Source: Sphingomonas jatrophae
GTDB taxonomy: Bacteria > Pseudomonadota > Alphaproteobacteria > Sphingomonadales > Sphingomonadaceae
NCBI RefSeq assembly: GCF_900113315.1
Contig: NZ_FOZG01000002.1
Coordinates: 124,001-188,000, forward strand
Length of the DNA: 64,000 nucleotides
Direction: 5' to 3'
In this document: positions 25,914-34,290 of the stretch, in pieces
How positions within the stretch are numbered: position 1 is the stretch's first letter
Layout of the letters: each line of letters begins with the position of its first letter
Notes under the pieces: generated by a model
The model's database searches: none
The model's input: the letters and a program-made list of their open reading frames with translations, nothing else
What the model was told of the DNA's origin: nothing
Position numbers and translations under genes: made by a program

Positions 25914-27104
25914 TCACCAATGCGTGCGCATCTGGTATCCCACCCGCCGCTTGCGAATGGCCTCCTCGCGCTCATCCGCGCTGTAGGCGGGCGTGTCCGC
26001 AGGCAGGTGCCGTCGCACGTCAGCGACCTTGCATCTGACGACGACGGGATCGGGCGCGTCGCTCGGCACCTTCCAGCGCAGCTGGATGATGCCCCACGGA
26101 TTGGCGGCCTTGTCGAGCCAGTTCTGCACGCCCGGATCCTGCCGTGAGATCACCGCGCGCAGCTTGCCGTCGCTGTCCAGCCGCGCCTGCGCCTCGTTCA
26201 GGCTCGACTGATGGTTGGCCCAGTCGATCGTGCTGAAGCGATCGTCGGCAACGAGGATGGACCAATACAGGCAGGTTTGCGGCAGCGCCGTTTCGACCAC
26301 CAGCGCCTCATCGTCCGCAATCTCGTAGGCGCCGTCATAATAGACCTGGTTCGGCATGCCGCCGATGCTCTCAATCTTCTTCGATCGCGTGAGCACGTTG
26401 ATCCCGTGATGGTCGCGGTACCACCGCGCCAGATCGATGTCGAAGCGCACCATCCCCTCCGCCCAGCGGCCGAGATTGGCGATGCGCCGATCAATCTCCT
26501 CCCTCGATGTCGGCGGCCCCTCGTCCAGCCGCTCGATCGCAATACGCGCATCCACCTCGCCGATCCAGTCGACGGCGCACTGGCGCAGCAGCAGGCGAAC
26601 GGTCGTAGGGGCGAGCGGCCACCAGTCACCGTCATATCCGAGCGGCCGTTCCGGGCTCAGGATGACGCTGAACGCTCCGTCCGCGCCCAGGGTCAGGTCG
26701 TCCAGGCTGTTCTGGAGCGGCGCAACCGATGTCGGACCTTCATGCCCGAGAAGTTCGTAGCTGTGCTGGCCTACCTCGACGAAGCGGTTGGTGCCGCGAA
26801 AGCCCGAGATGCGGTAGATGCCGCGTGGATCAACGTCGGTCGTGCGGTAGGTATAATCAGGGCACGGCCCGCCCATGTTCATCGCGATGTTCCAGCACGG
26901 CGTCCACGTCGGCGCCCGGGGATCGAGCGCGACGTGACCGAGATAGCCGTTGGCGACCGCTGACAAGGCAAGGCGGAGCAGATCGCGCCGATCGTCGCTG
27001 GATGGATCAGCCCGGCCCCAGCGAGCGACCAGCTGATCGCCGACCGGCTTCAGCGTCTCCAGCACGGCATCCCACTCGGGCAGGCTGAGCTTGTGCTCGC
27101 TCAT
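25914..27104 (-). CDS. DUF1214-like protein, partner of the sulfotransferase
   Basis: 396 residues, no signal peptide. The C-terminal third resembles the DUF1214 fold (for example LPQTCLYWSILVADD, SDGKLRAVISRQDPGVQNWLD, GIIQLRWKVP); the middle holds GAFSVILSPERP and DWWPLAP. No catalytic motif is recognisable to me. The ATG at 27102-27104 overlaps the sulfotransferase stop (ATGA), so both proteins are probably made together. DUF1214 relatives are common in actinobacteria and sphingomonads that use lipids and steroids. Function: unknown, possibly substrate or product handling for the sulfotransferase. The frame continues open to 27800 only as antisense or overlapping sequence. Confidence 0.68.
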   Translation of the reverse strand: MSEHKLSLPEWDAVLETLKPVGDQLVARWGRADPSSDDRRDLLRLALSAVANGYLGHVALDPRAPTWTPCWNIAMNMGGPCPDYTYRTTDVDPRGIYRISGFRGTNRFVEVGQHSYELLGHEGPTSVAPLQNSLDDLTLGADGAFSVILSPERPLGYDGDWWPLAPTTVRLLLRQCAVDWIGEVDARIAIERLDEGPPTSREEIDRRIANLGRWAEGMVRFDIDLARWYRDHHGINVLTRSKKIESIGGMPNQVYYDGAYEIADDEALVVETALPQTCLYWSILVADDRFSTIDWANHQSSLNEAQARLDSDGKLRAVISRQDPGVQNWLDKAANPWGIIQLRWKVPSDAPDPVVVRCKVADVRRHLPADTPAYSADEREEAIRKRRVGYQMRTHW

Positions 27105-28291
27105 GCAGCGATCCTCTTGCGCTCCGGATCGATGCCGAAAGCCTCGGTGTAGAAGCGGTAATCGTCGCGGATGGCCTCGTCCGTCAGGCCGTAGTCCGCC
27201 GCGGCGTAGCGATGGGTGCCGTGAGCGCCCGACGCATTCTCCGAATGCCATGCTGCAAACGACGCTCGCACGTCGTCGCCGAGCGGCAGACCCAGCCAGG
27301 CGTAGATGCGCTCGATCACCGCCATCGGGTCCGCGAGAAAATCGGCGTGGTGAACGTCGAGCAAGCGCCCCGGCCCGAGCTTCGTGCGCGCTGCCATCGC
27401 GGCGTGCATGCCGGTCAGCAGATGATTGTGGATGTGCCGGCCGATCGTCACCCGCCCGATCCGCTCCACCACGTCGCGCGGGTAGAGCGAGGCGACGAAG
27501 CTGGCATAGGATGGCACCGACTTGGCCGGATCGCGGTGGGTGAAGATGAAGCGGATGTCGGGATAGGCATCCACCATGTGGTCGAGATGGAATTTGTGGT
27601 GCGGTGCCTTGAACAGCCAGCGGTTCGGCGGACGGCTGGACTGGAGCAGCCGGGCGATTCGGGCGTGATAGGCGAAGGTCGGGCGCATGTCCTGTGCGCG
27701 CCACCAGGCGTGGTAGGAGAAGACCGGCATCGTCATCTGCTGCGCACGGAATTGAAGGCCGAGCACCTCGGTATCCTCCATCGTGGCGTCGGGATCCCAC
27801 AGGTGCATCGCTGCCTGATCGGGCTGCTCGCGCAGCAACCGTTCGACAAAGGCGGCGTAGGCGATGCGGCGAGGGTCAGCCGCCTCCTCCCCGATGCGGG
27901 GCGGCGGACAGGGCTGCTCCTGCTCCCAGGGCCGCAGGCAACGGAACTGGGGATCGCGCGACAGCATGTTGCCGAGCGCCGACGTGCCCGTCCGCGGCAG
28001 GCCCACGACGGAGATGGGCGCGTCGATCGTGGCCTGCTCGGCCGCCGGGTTGGCCTTGAACCACGCCTCGATCTTCAGCCGATTGTCGAGACGACGGCCG
28101 ATCAGCGCGACCGCCTTCTCGCGATCCGGCGCAGCGTAAGGCACGCCGCGGGCGAGACTGTCGAGGAGGACGTCCAGACCTTCGACGAAATCGCCGGGAC
28201 CGAAATCGGACAATCCGGTGCGCTGCGCCGCCGCAGCCAGCAACGCCTCGGTCGAGGGATAGCTGCCGCCTAGCATTGGACGCTCAACCAT
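27101..28291 (-). CDS. Sulfotransferase family protein
   Basis: 396 residues. The PAPS-binding 5'-phosphosulfate loop is VGLPRTGTSAL near residue 95, and the 3'-phosphate motif is FIFTHRDPAKSVPSYASF near residue 245. HLWDP and the C-terminal HRYAAADYGL block match the group often labelled Sulfotransfer_3. The enzyme should move sulfate from PAPS to a hydroxyl group of a small molecule or glycan in the cytoplasm. The acceptor cannot be told. It heads a two-gene operon with the DUF1214-like protein. Start ATG at 28291; weak ribosome site. Confidence 0.86.
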   Translation of the reverse strand: MVERPMLGGSYPSTEALLAAAAQRTGLSDFGPGDFVEGLDVLLDSLARGVPYAAPDREKAVALIGRRLDNRLKIEAWFKANPAAEQATIDAPISVVGLPRTGTSALGNMLSRDPQFRCLRPWEQEQPCPPPRIGEEAADPRRIAYAAFVERLLREQPDQAAMHLWDPDATMEDTEVLGLQFRAQQMTMPVFSYHAWWRAQDMRPTFAYHARIARLLQSSRPPNRWLFKAPHHKFHLDHMVDAYPDIRFIFTHRDPAKSVPSYASFVASLYPRDVVERIGRVTIGRHIHNHLLTGMHAAMAARTKLGPGRLLDVHHADFLADPMAVIERIYAWLGLPLGDDVRASFAAWHSENASGAHGTHRYAAADYGLTDEAIRDDYRFYTEAFGIDPERKRIAA

Positions 28292-28392
28292 CGCGACGCC
28301 ATCCTTTCACACGGAGGCGCGCGATGTCGCATCGATGCTTTTGACAAGATTGGGTTGGGGCGCCGCGCTTGCGCGCGACACCCGCATCCCGT

Positions 28393-28689
28393 TCAGATCG
28401 AGGCCACCAGCGTCGGCCACACGGTCTTTTCGGGCGGACCGGCCAGCGCCTGCGCCAGCGTGTCCATCGATCCGCTCTCGGTGCGCCAGGCAATATAGGC
28501 GTCGTAGGCAGCCTCGCTCTCCCACGTCTCGATCAGCGCGACCTTCGCTCCCTCGCGCACGACACGGATACTGCCGAAGCCCGGCCGCTTGGCGGTTTCC
28601 TTGATCGCTTCCGCCATGCCGGAACAGAAGCCGTCCACCGCCTCCGGCTTCAGCGGCAACACCAACGTGATGGTCACACCCTGCGACAT
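28393..28689 (-). CDS. Antibiotic biosynthesis monooxygenase (ABM) domain protein
   Basis: 98 residues, one ferredoxin-like ABM domain: strand VTITLVLPLKPEAVDGF, helix MAEAIKETAKRPGF, strand SIRVVREGAKVALIETWES. Such proteins are small cofactor-free oxygenases or quinol-handling dimers, or just share the fold. The ATG at 28689 follows GGGAGAG; the longer frame from 28767 is not supported. It may be the first gene of the sulfotransferase operon, about 100 bases upstream. Confidence 0.75.
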   Translation of the reverse strand: MSQGVTITLVLPLKPEAVDGFCSGMAEAIKETAKRPGFGSIRVVREGAKVALIETWESEAAYDAYIAWRTESGSMDTLAQALAGPPEKTVWPTLVASI

Positions 28690-28831
28690 GTCTCTCTCCC
28701 AATCAGGCGAACGGCTTTCCGCATCCGGCCTGTCGATCCACCGGCACGGCGAACCCGCCACCGCCATAGCTTATCGCCCGACGGCGTGTGAATAAGCCTA
28801 AGTCGCGATCAATCTGCCAGGCATGGACACA

Positions 28832-30313
28832 TCAGGAGGCCGCTTTGGGCCGCAGCCACAGCGTTCCCTGGCCGTCGGGCAGGCGCACCGGCCGCCACGC
28901 CATGCGCCTAGCCACAGCCGCCATCTGCAGATCGAGGGCGCGCTCTTCACGGCGCTGCACACGCTCATAGCCGACGAGGATGGCGGCGGGCGGGTGTGCG
29001 CGAAGGATCGCCTCGAGCGAGCGTGGCGTCGGCAGCGCCAGGCGTCTGGCGCGCTGGTGCGACAGGAGCGCGCCGCTCCTGAAGACGAAGGGGCCGGTGG
29101 CGAAGCGCGGATCGAGCGGGAAGCCGCTATCCGCCGCCCGCTCGGGCGACAATGAGGCGACCACGCCCGCACTGCCGCGCGCCCGCATCACGCTGCCGAC
29201 CCAATCGCCCGTATCGTCCACCGCAAGGGCGGGCAGCCCGGCCGCACCGGCAAGCGCGAAGCCGACTGCCGCGGGTGCCAGTCCGATCAGCGCCGAGACG
29301 AGCATCAAAGGTTGCCAGACGGCTGCGCGTCTGCCGTCTGCCAGCACCAGACCCAGTGCCATGAAGAGCGGGGGCAGGATCGGCAGGAGATATTGCTTGT
29401 GGGTCGGCGTCGGCAATGCGGCCCCGGCAATGCCGCCAAGGATCAGGAGAATGAGGAGCCGCCCCTGCCCCGCCCGCACCGCACCGGTCCGATGCGCCCA
29501 GCAGGCTACCAGCAGCAACACGATCAGTGCGGGGCCGACCAGCATGTAGCCGACAAGGTCCGACGCCTTCTCGGCCATGGTCAGTTCGTCGGCTGCACCG
29601 ATTCGGCCATACCAGTCGAAAGGAGCGGTAGCCGCGAAGGTGAAGACACCCCAGCGGAACGCCTCCGGCGCCAGCACGAATGCGAACGCAGCGGGCGCAA
29701 GGCCGATGGCGCTCCCGACCGCGAACATCGGCAAGGCGCGCGGACGCTCGCGCCGGTCGAGCAGCAGATGCAGCCCTGCGGCTGCGGCGACGGGAGCGAT
29801 CGAGAGCTTGGTGGCGACGGCAAGACCGAATGCCAATCCTGCGACAAGGCTCCGCCCGTCCCAGTCCTGCGTCTTCAAGACCATCGCCCAGATGCCGAGG
29901 CTCATCAGCAGCACGGCCGCCATGTCGTTGCGCACCACGCCTGCACAGAATTGGAAGCTCGCGCAGCAGCCCATCAGCAGCGTCGAGGCGAACGCCGCCT
30001 CGCCTTGGACAGCGATTGCCCTCTGCGTACGATAAACGATGGCCAGTGTGGCAAGCGCCAGCAGTCCGGTCGCCAGCCGCATCGCGATGAACATGTCGGT
30101 CGGCCAAGCCCAGGCGAGCGGCGCGAGCAGCCATGCGTGGAGCGGCGGTTGCAGCAGCATGAAATCGCGGAACGGCATGCCTTGCAGTGCCAGCACGGCG
30201 CCCGCGACATACTGGCTCTCGTCATGATCGGGCTTCTGCGCAAGCGATTGCAGCAGGATCCACGCGGCTGCCAGCACGACGACGGCAATCGCCGAGCGGC
30301 GCTGTGCCAGCAT
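28832..30313 (-). CDS. GT-C fold membrane glycosyltransferase (GT39/ArnT-like)
   Basis: 493 residues, about ten to twelve membrane helices. An acidic pair in the first periplasmic loop (KPDHDESQY, near residue 28) followed by LQGMPFRDFMLLQPPLHAW is the catalytic region of PMT/ArnT-like lipid-linked sugar transferases. A soluble domain lies at the C-terminus (from about residue 375). It should transfer a sugar from a polyprenyl-phosphate donor to lipid, protein or glycan on the periplasmic side. It starts 5 bases after the stop of the GT4 gene, so they share a transcript. Confidence 0.8.
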   Translation of the reverse strand: MLAQRRSAIAVVVLAAAWILLQSLAQKPDHDESQYVAGAVLALQGMPFRDFMLLQPPLHAWLLAPLAWAWPTDMFIAMRLATGLLALATLAIVYRTQRAIAVQGEAAFASTLLMGCCASFQFCAGVVRNDMAAVLLMSLGIWAMVLKTQDWDGRSLVAGLAFGLAVATKLSIAPVAAAAGLHLLLDRRERPRALPMFAVGSAIGLAPAAFAFVLAPEAFRWGVFTFAATAPFDWYGRIGAADELTMAEKASDLVGYMLVGPALIVLLLVACWAHRTGAVRAGQGRLLILLILGGIAGAALPTPTHKQYLLPILPPLFMALGLVLADGRRAAVWQPLMLVSALIGLAPAAVGFALAGAAGLPALAVDDTGDWVGSVMRARGSAGVVASLSPERAADSGFPLDPRFATGPFVFRSGALLSHQRARRLALPTPRSLEAILRAHPPAAILVGYERVQRREERALDLQMAAVARRMAWRPVRLPDGQGTLWLRPKAAS

Positions 30314-30318
30314 GTCGT

Positions 30319-31521
30319 TCAGACCGGCGGCGTAAGCGCAGCCTCGGGCAGGCGGATACGCGGGCGGGGCTGGACGGCGACAGGATCCGCGATCACACGC
30401 CGGATCAGCGCCTCGTAACGCGCCAGCATGACGGCGCTGTCATAGCGCGAGGCCTGCTCGCCCGGCAGGACTGCCTCGTCGCTCAGCTGCACCAGCATCG
30501 CCGCGCCCATCCCTTCCGCATCGCGCGGATCGACGAGCAATCCGTGGCGGCCGAAGCCAAGCACCTCATGCGCGCTGCCGGCCCGGTCGGATGCCACGAC
30601 GGGCAGCCCGCAGGCGATGGCTTCGAGCAGGGCGTTGGACGATCCCTCCCACCAGGACGGCATTGCGAACAAGCTCGCCTGCCGCATGATCGCGAAGGGA
30701 TTGCTGGTCGGCGGCAACAGGTAGAGCCGATCAGCGATCCCAACCGCCGCCGCACGCCGCTCGAGCCGGCGGCGGGCCTCGGCAGTGCCTGCGCCAAGAA
30801 TGGCGAGATCGACCGGGCGCGTGCGGTTGGCAACGGCCAGCGCATCGACCAGCGTCTCATGATTCTTCTGCTCGACAAGGCGTCCGACTGCCAGGACCAA
30901 CGGCACACCGGGCGCCTTCCGGTTGATCGCCGCACAGGGCTCCCCGGCGCGGCGCCGCACCGTCGCCACATCCACCCCGTTCGGGATGACCGCAAGGCGC
31001 GCCGGCCCGGCCAGGCGCTGCCGGAGCTCGCGCGCCAGCGAGGGAGAGTTTGCGATGAGCTGGTCCGCCTGCCGGCCGATCAGCGACAGCGTCAACCAGC
31101 GACCGACGGAGCGAAGACGCTGCCGCAAGGCGTTACCAGCCCGTTCGTGGGCGAAGCTGTTGCTCAGCCGGTAGACGCGGCGCAATCGCGCCAGGCGGGC
31201 GCTTGCCAGCCACGCGAACAGATGCCCCCGATTGCCGGCGGAAAGCAGCACGTCTGCATTCCGCAACCGGCGACGCAAGCGCAGCACGCGGCCGATCATA
31301 TTGCCGGAGAGCGAGACGGTGGCGACCGCCGGATCGACCTCGCCGGCCAACACGCCTCCGCCGCGGATCGTCACCAGCTCCACATCCATCGTTCGAGCGA
31401 GATGTTTTGACAAGGCGAGCGCGTTGCGCACCACGCCCGTCGCGGAGAGGTCATGCACAAGGATGCAGAGGCGCGGCATTGGCGTCGCGCGAGCTGCTTC
31501 GTCGAACGGGCCAGTCATCAT
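30319..31521 (-). CDS. Glycosyltransferase family 4
   Basis: 400 residues, GT-B fold. The N-terminal domain begins LCILVHDLSATGVVRNALAL; the C-terminal domain has VLAVGRLVEQKNHETLVDA, and the EX7E-type segment FAMPSWWEGSSNALLEAIACGLPVVA that binds the nucleotide sugar. It is a cytoplasmic retaining glycosyltransferase for polysaccharide or glycolipid synthesis. The two-Met start at 31521 is kept; a Met at residue 15 (31479) just before the fold is also possible. The next upstream gene ends 89 bases away (the histidine kinase at 31611), and the GT-C gene follows. Confidence 0.84.
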   Translation of the reverse strand: MMTGPFDEAARATPMPRLCILVHDLSATGVVRNALALSKHLARTMDVELVTIRGGGVLAGEVDPAVATVSLSGNMIGRVLRLRRRLRNADVLLSAGNRGHLFAWLASARLARLRRVYRLSNSFAHERAGNALRQRLRSVGRWLTLSLIGRQADQLIANSPSLARELRQRLAGPARLAVIPNGVDVATVRRRAGEPCAAINRKAPGVPLVLAVGRLVEQKNHETLVDALAVANRTRPVDLAILGAGTAEARRRLERRAAAVGIADRLYLLPPTSNPFAIMRQASLFAMPSWWEGSSNALLEAIACGLPVVASDRAGSAHEVLGFGRHGLLVDPRDAEGMGAAMLVQLSDEAVLPGEQASRYDSAVMLARYEALIRRVIADPVAVQPRPRIRLPEAALTPPV

Positions 31522-31610
31522 GGTGACCGGCTACCGCACGTGCGTGACGCCACGATCACGGCATCATGTCATTTCGCCCACGTTGGAGCAAAGATGCGTT
31601 ACGATGGCCG

Positions 31611-32975
31611 TCAGGCCTTTGTCAGCGCCCACCGCACGAGCAGGCCGGGCTCGTTCGACAGGAGCTGCAATCGTCCGCCATGCAGCGCGGCGACCGCCGC
31701 AACCAGCGACAGGCCCAATCCCGTCCCCCGCACAGCAGACGTCTCCTGCCCGCGATAGAAGCGCTCGAACACGCGCTCGCGCTCCGCCTCGGCGATGCCG
31801 GGTCCGCGATCGGCGATCTCGATCTGCGCCTGGCCGTCGGCCTTGGCACGGATGACGATCTCGCCACCCTCCCTCGAAAACTTGATCGCATTGTCCAGGA
31901 GATTGAGGATCGCCTGGAACAGCATGTCCCGATCACCGAGGACGGCGATGCCATCGTCGATGTGCGTCTGGATCGAAAGGCCGCTATCTTCCGCCTCGGG
32001 CGTATAGAAATCGACGGCGTCGTGCAGCAGCGCCGAGAGATCCACCTTCTCCGGCGCAAAGCCATGCCGCCCGCTCTCGATGCGGGCGATACGAAGAAGC
32101 GCGTCGAAGGTCGCCTGCAGGCGATCCACCTCACCGATCGCCTCGGTCAGCAGATCGACCCGTTCGGTCTGCGGCGCCGAGGGGATCTGCTCCATGCTGG
32201 CGCGCAGCCGCGCCAAGGGCGTGCGCAGCTCATGCGCGATGCTGTCGGACACGCGGCGCACGGCCTCGAACAGCGTCTCGATCCGGGCGAGCATCGCGTT
32301 CAGCGTCTCGCTCAACCGGTCGAAATCGTCGCCGGTGCCGCGCAGGGGAACCCGGCCGGCCAGGTCGCCGGCGAGCACGGTGTTCGCCGTGCGCGTGATC
32401 GCATCCAGCCGGCTGCCGATCGCGCGGCTCATCAGCAGCCCGCCCGTCAGGCCGAGCAGCACGGTCAGCCCGAGCACGGACCATGCAGCCTGCTGGCTGG
32501 TCTCGTGGATGAGATCGAGTTCCTCCACGTCGCGGCCGATCATCAGCCGCGCGCCATCGGGGAAGACGCGGCCGAGGACCAGAGCCATGTAATCGTCTTC
32601 CTCGCCGTCCCGGTGGATATCGGCTTCGATGCGGCGCCAGCCGGTCACCGGCGCGCGCGGCCACGTCGAGAGGTTGGTCGAAAGCACCCGGCCGCTCGCA
32701 TCGGCGAAGAAGTGGAAGTTCTTGCGCGTCGTCCTCAAATGCGCTCGCTGCTCGAGCCGCTTGAGCAGAGCGGCCTGCCCGTCGAGCACGTAGATGCCGG
32801 CCGCCTCCGCCTCGTCCTGCTCGATCTGCCGCTCCACCGCCGCGATCGGCCGATCGACCGCGATCCAGTGGGCGATGGCGTAGAGCAGCCCGACCGTGAG
32901 CGAGAAGAACAGGGCGAAAAGCAGCGTCAGCCGCAGCGATAGACTGCGGAGCGGAACCGGCCAGACCAGCTTCAA
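31611..32975 (-). CDS. Sensor histidine kinase (EnvZ/OmpR-type partner)
   Basis: 454 residues. Membrane helix 1 (about 14-38), periplasmic region (about 39-160), helix 2 (about 163-184), HAMP (about 185-238), HisKA with phospho-His H248 in SIAHELRTP, and HATPase with LLNLLDNAIKFS, DRGPGI and GTGLGLSL. All catalytic boxes are present. The reading frame starts with TTG at 32973-32975 that overlaps the TGA of the response regulator (TTGA), so the kinase is translationally coupled to it. It senses an envelope signal; the PepSY gene upstream could be an accessory. Confidence 0.87.
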   Translation of the reverse strand: MKLVWPVPLRSLSLRLTLLFALFFSLTVGLLYAIAHWIAVDRPIAAVERQIEQDEAEAAGIYVLDGQAALLKRLEQRAHLRTTRKNFHFFADASGRVLSTNLSTWPRAPVTGWRRIEADIHRDGEEDDYMALVLGRVFPDGARLMIGRDVEELDLIHETSQQAAWSVLGLTVLLGLTGGLLMSRAIGSRLDAITRTANTVLAGDLAGRVPLRGTGDDFDRLSETLNAMLARIETLFEAVRRVSDSIAHELRTPLARLRASMEQIPSAPQTERVDLLTEAIGEVDRLQATFDALLRIARIESGRHGFAPEKVDLSALLHDAVDFYTPEAEDSGLSIQTHIDDGIAVLGDRDMLFQAILNLLDNAIKFSREGGEIVIRAKADGQAQIEIADRGPGIAEAERERVFERFYRGQETSAVRGTGLGLSLVAAVAALHGGRLQLLSNEPGLLVRWALTKA

Positions 32976-33649
32976 GGATCGAGCCGTATGACGTAGCCGA
33001 CACCCCGCACGGTATGGATCAGCGAACGATCAAAGCCCCGGTCGATCTTCTGCCGCAACCGGCTGACATGCTGGTCGATGATGTTGGTCTGCGGATCGAA
33101 ATGATAATCCCACACGCTTTCCAGCAGCATCGAGCGGGTGACCACCCGCCCTGAATTGCGCATCAGATATTCGAGGATGCGGAATTCGCGCGTGGTCAGG
33201 TCGATCCGCCGACCACCACGCGTCACCTGCCGGGCGATCAGATCGAGGCGCAGGTCGCCGAGGTCGAGGCCGGCGGGCTCCGTTGTGGCTGGTGCGCGCC
33301 TGCCGAGCGTTTCCACCCGCGCGATGAGCTCGGACAAGGCGAAGGGCTTGGCAAGGTAATCGTCGCCGCCGGCGCGCAGGCCGCGCACCCGCTCGTCCAC
33401 CTCGGACAACGCGCTGAGGATCAGCACGGGCGTCTGATCCCCCGCCGCACGGATCGCGGTGAGGATGGTCAGTCCGTCGACGTGCGGCAGCATGCGATCG
33501 AGGATGATGACGTCGAATTGCTCCGCCGCCGCGCGGTAGAGGCCGGCGCGTCCATCCGCCTGATGATCGACAAGATGACCCGCCTCACGCAGCCCCTTGG
33601 CGACGTGATCCGCCACCCGCGCATCGTCTTCGATCAGCAGCAGTTGCAC
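32972..33649 (-). CDS. OmpR/PhoB-family response regulator
   Basis: 225 residues. Receiver domain with acidic cluster E7-D8-D9, phospho-acceptor D51 in ILDRMLPH and Lys in AKPFAL. The winged-helix DNA-binding domain (about 125-225) contains TTREFRILEYLMRNSGRVVTRSML and ends VRGVGYVIRLDP. Start GTG at 33649. It lies 13 bases after the PepSY gene and overlaps its kinase by 4 bases. The likely targets include this operon, but no repeat element was identified. Confidence 0.88.
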   Translation of the reverse strand: MQLLLIEDDARVADHVAKGLREAGHLVDHQADGRAGLYRAAAEQFDVIILDRMLPHVDGLTILTAIRAAGDQTPVLILSALSEVDERVRGLRAGGDDYLAKPFALSELIARVETLGRRAPATTEPAGLDLGDLRLDLIARQVTRGGRRIDLTTREFRILEYLMRNSGRVVTRSMLLESVWDYHFDPQTNIIDQHVSRLRQKIDRGFDRSLIHTVRGVGYVIRLDP

Positions 33650-33662
33650 GTCGATGCCCTCG

Positions 33663-34172
33663 TCAGTCTTGACCGATGGCGACCGACAGCCGTCGCCCGG
33701 TCACCGCATCATGCCGCACCTTCGCCACGCCTGCAGCGGTGGCAACCTCGATCTCATAGACGAGCCGTTCGTTGTCCGCCTTCAGCGTGGCTTCGTGCAC
33801 GGTGCGGCCGGGGGTCGCCTCGATCTCGTTCAGCACCGAAGACATGGGCCGCACGCGCTTGCCATGATGCACGCGGCCGGCCTCAAGGTAGCGGCGGTAC
33901 AGGCCGACGAGACGGGGCTTGCTGACCGAAACCAGACGACCGGTGCGGGCATCGATCTGCGCCGAATGGAGCGTATCCGCCCGCACCAGCTCGACCTCGT
34001 AGACGAGGCGCCCCTTGCGGGTGTCGAGCGAGGCATCGATGGCGTTGGCGGCGAGCTGGTGCTCCGCCACCTCGACGGCACGCGCCAGTCCGACCAGTTG
34101 GTCCGATGCGCTTGCAGGCGCAGCGACGCCGAGCGACGCGAGCAGGGTGAGCACGGGGAGGAAGAAGCGCAC
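33663..34172 (-). CDS. Exported protein with two PepSY-like domains
   Basis: About 169 residues from the GTG at 34172, with a signal peptide (RFFLPVLTLLASLGVAAPASAS). The mature part has two PepSY-like units (about 25-90 and 105-169), each with the RLVYE(V/I)E strand and DA(R/V)TGR(L/R)(V/L)SV ending. PepSY modules can inhibit proteases or modulate membrane kinases. An alternative GTG at 34250 has a GGAG 8 bases upstream and would add 26 residues; the choice is open. It lies 40 to 118 bases after the Slam gene and directly before the response regulator, so a sensor-accessory role is plausible. Confidence 0.7.
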   Translation of the reverse strand: MRFFLPVLTLLASLGVAAPASASDQLVGLARAVEVAEHQLAANAIDASLDTRKGRLVYEVELVRADTLHSAQIDARTGRLVSVSKPRLVGLYRRYLEAGRVHHGKRVRPMSSVLNEIEATPGRTVHEATLKADNERLVYEIEVATAAGVAKVRHDAVTGRRLSVAIGQD

Positions 34173-34290
34173 GGTTCCGGGATCCGAAATGGGTCTATCG
34201 ACTGCCTTCTGCCCGAAGCAGCGGCCGACCACACGTTTGATTTTGGCCACGAAAGACGCTCCAAGTGCGTGAGATTGCGGGCATCCGGCC

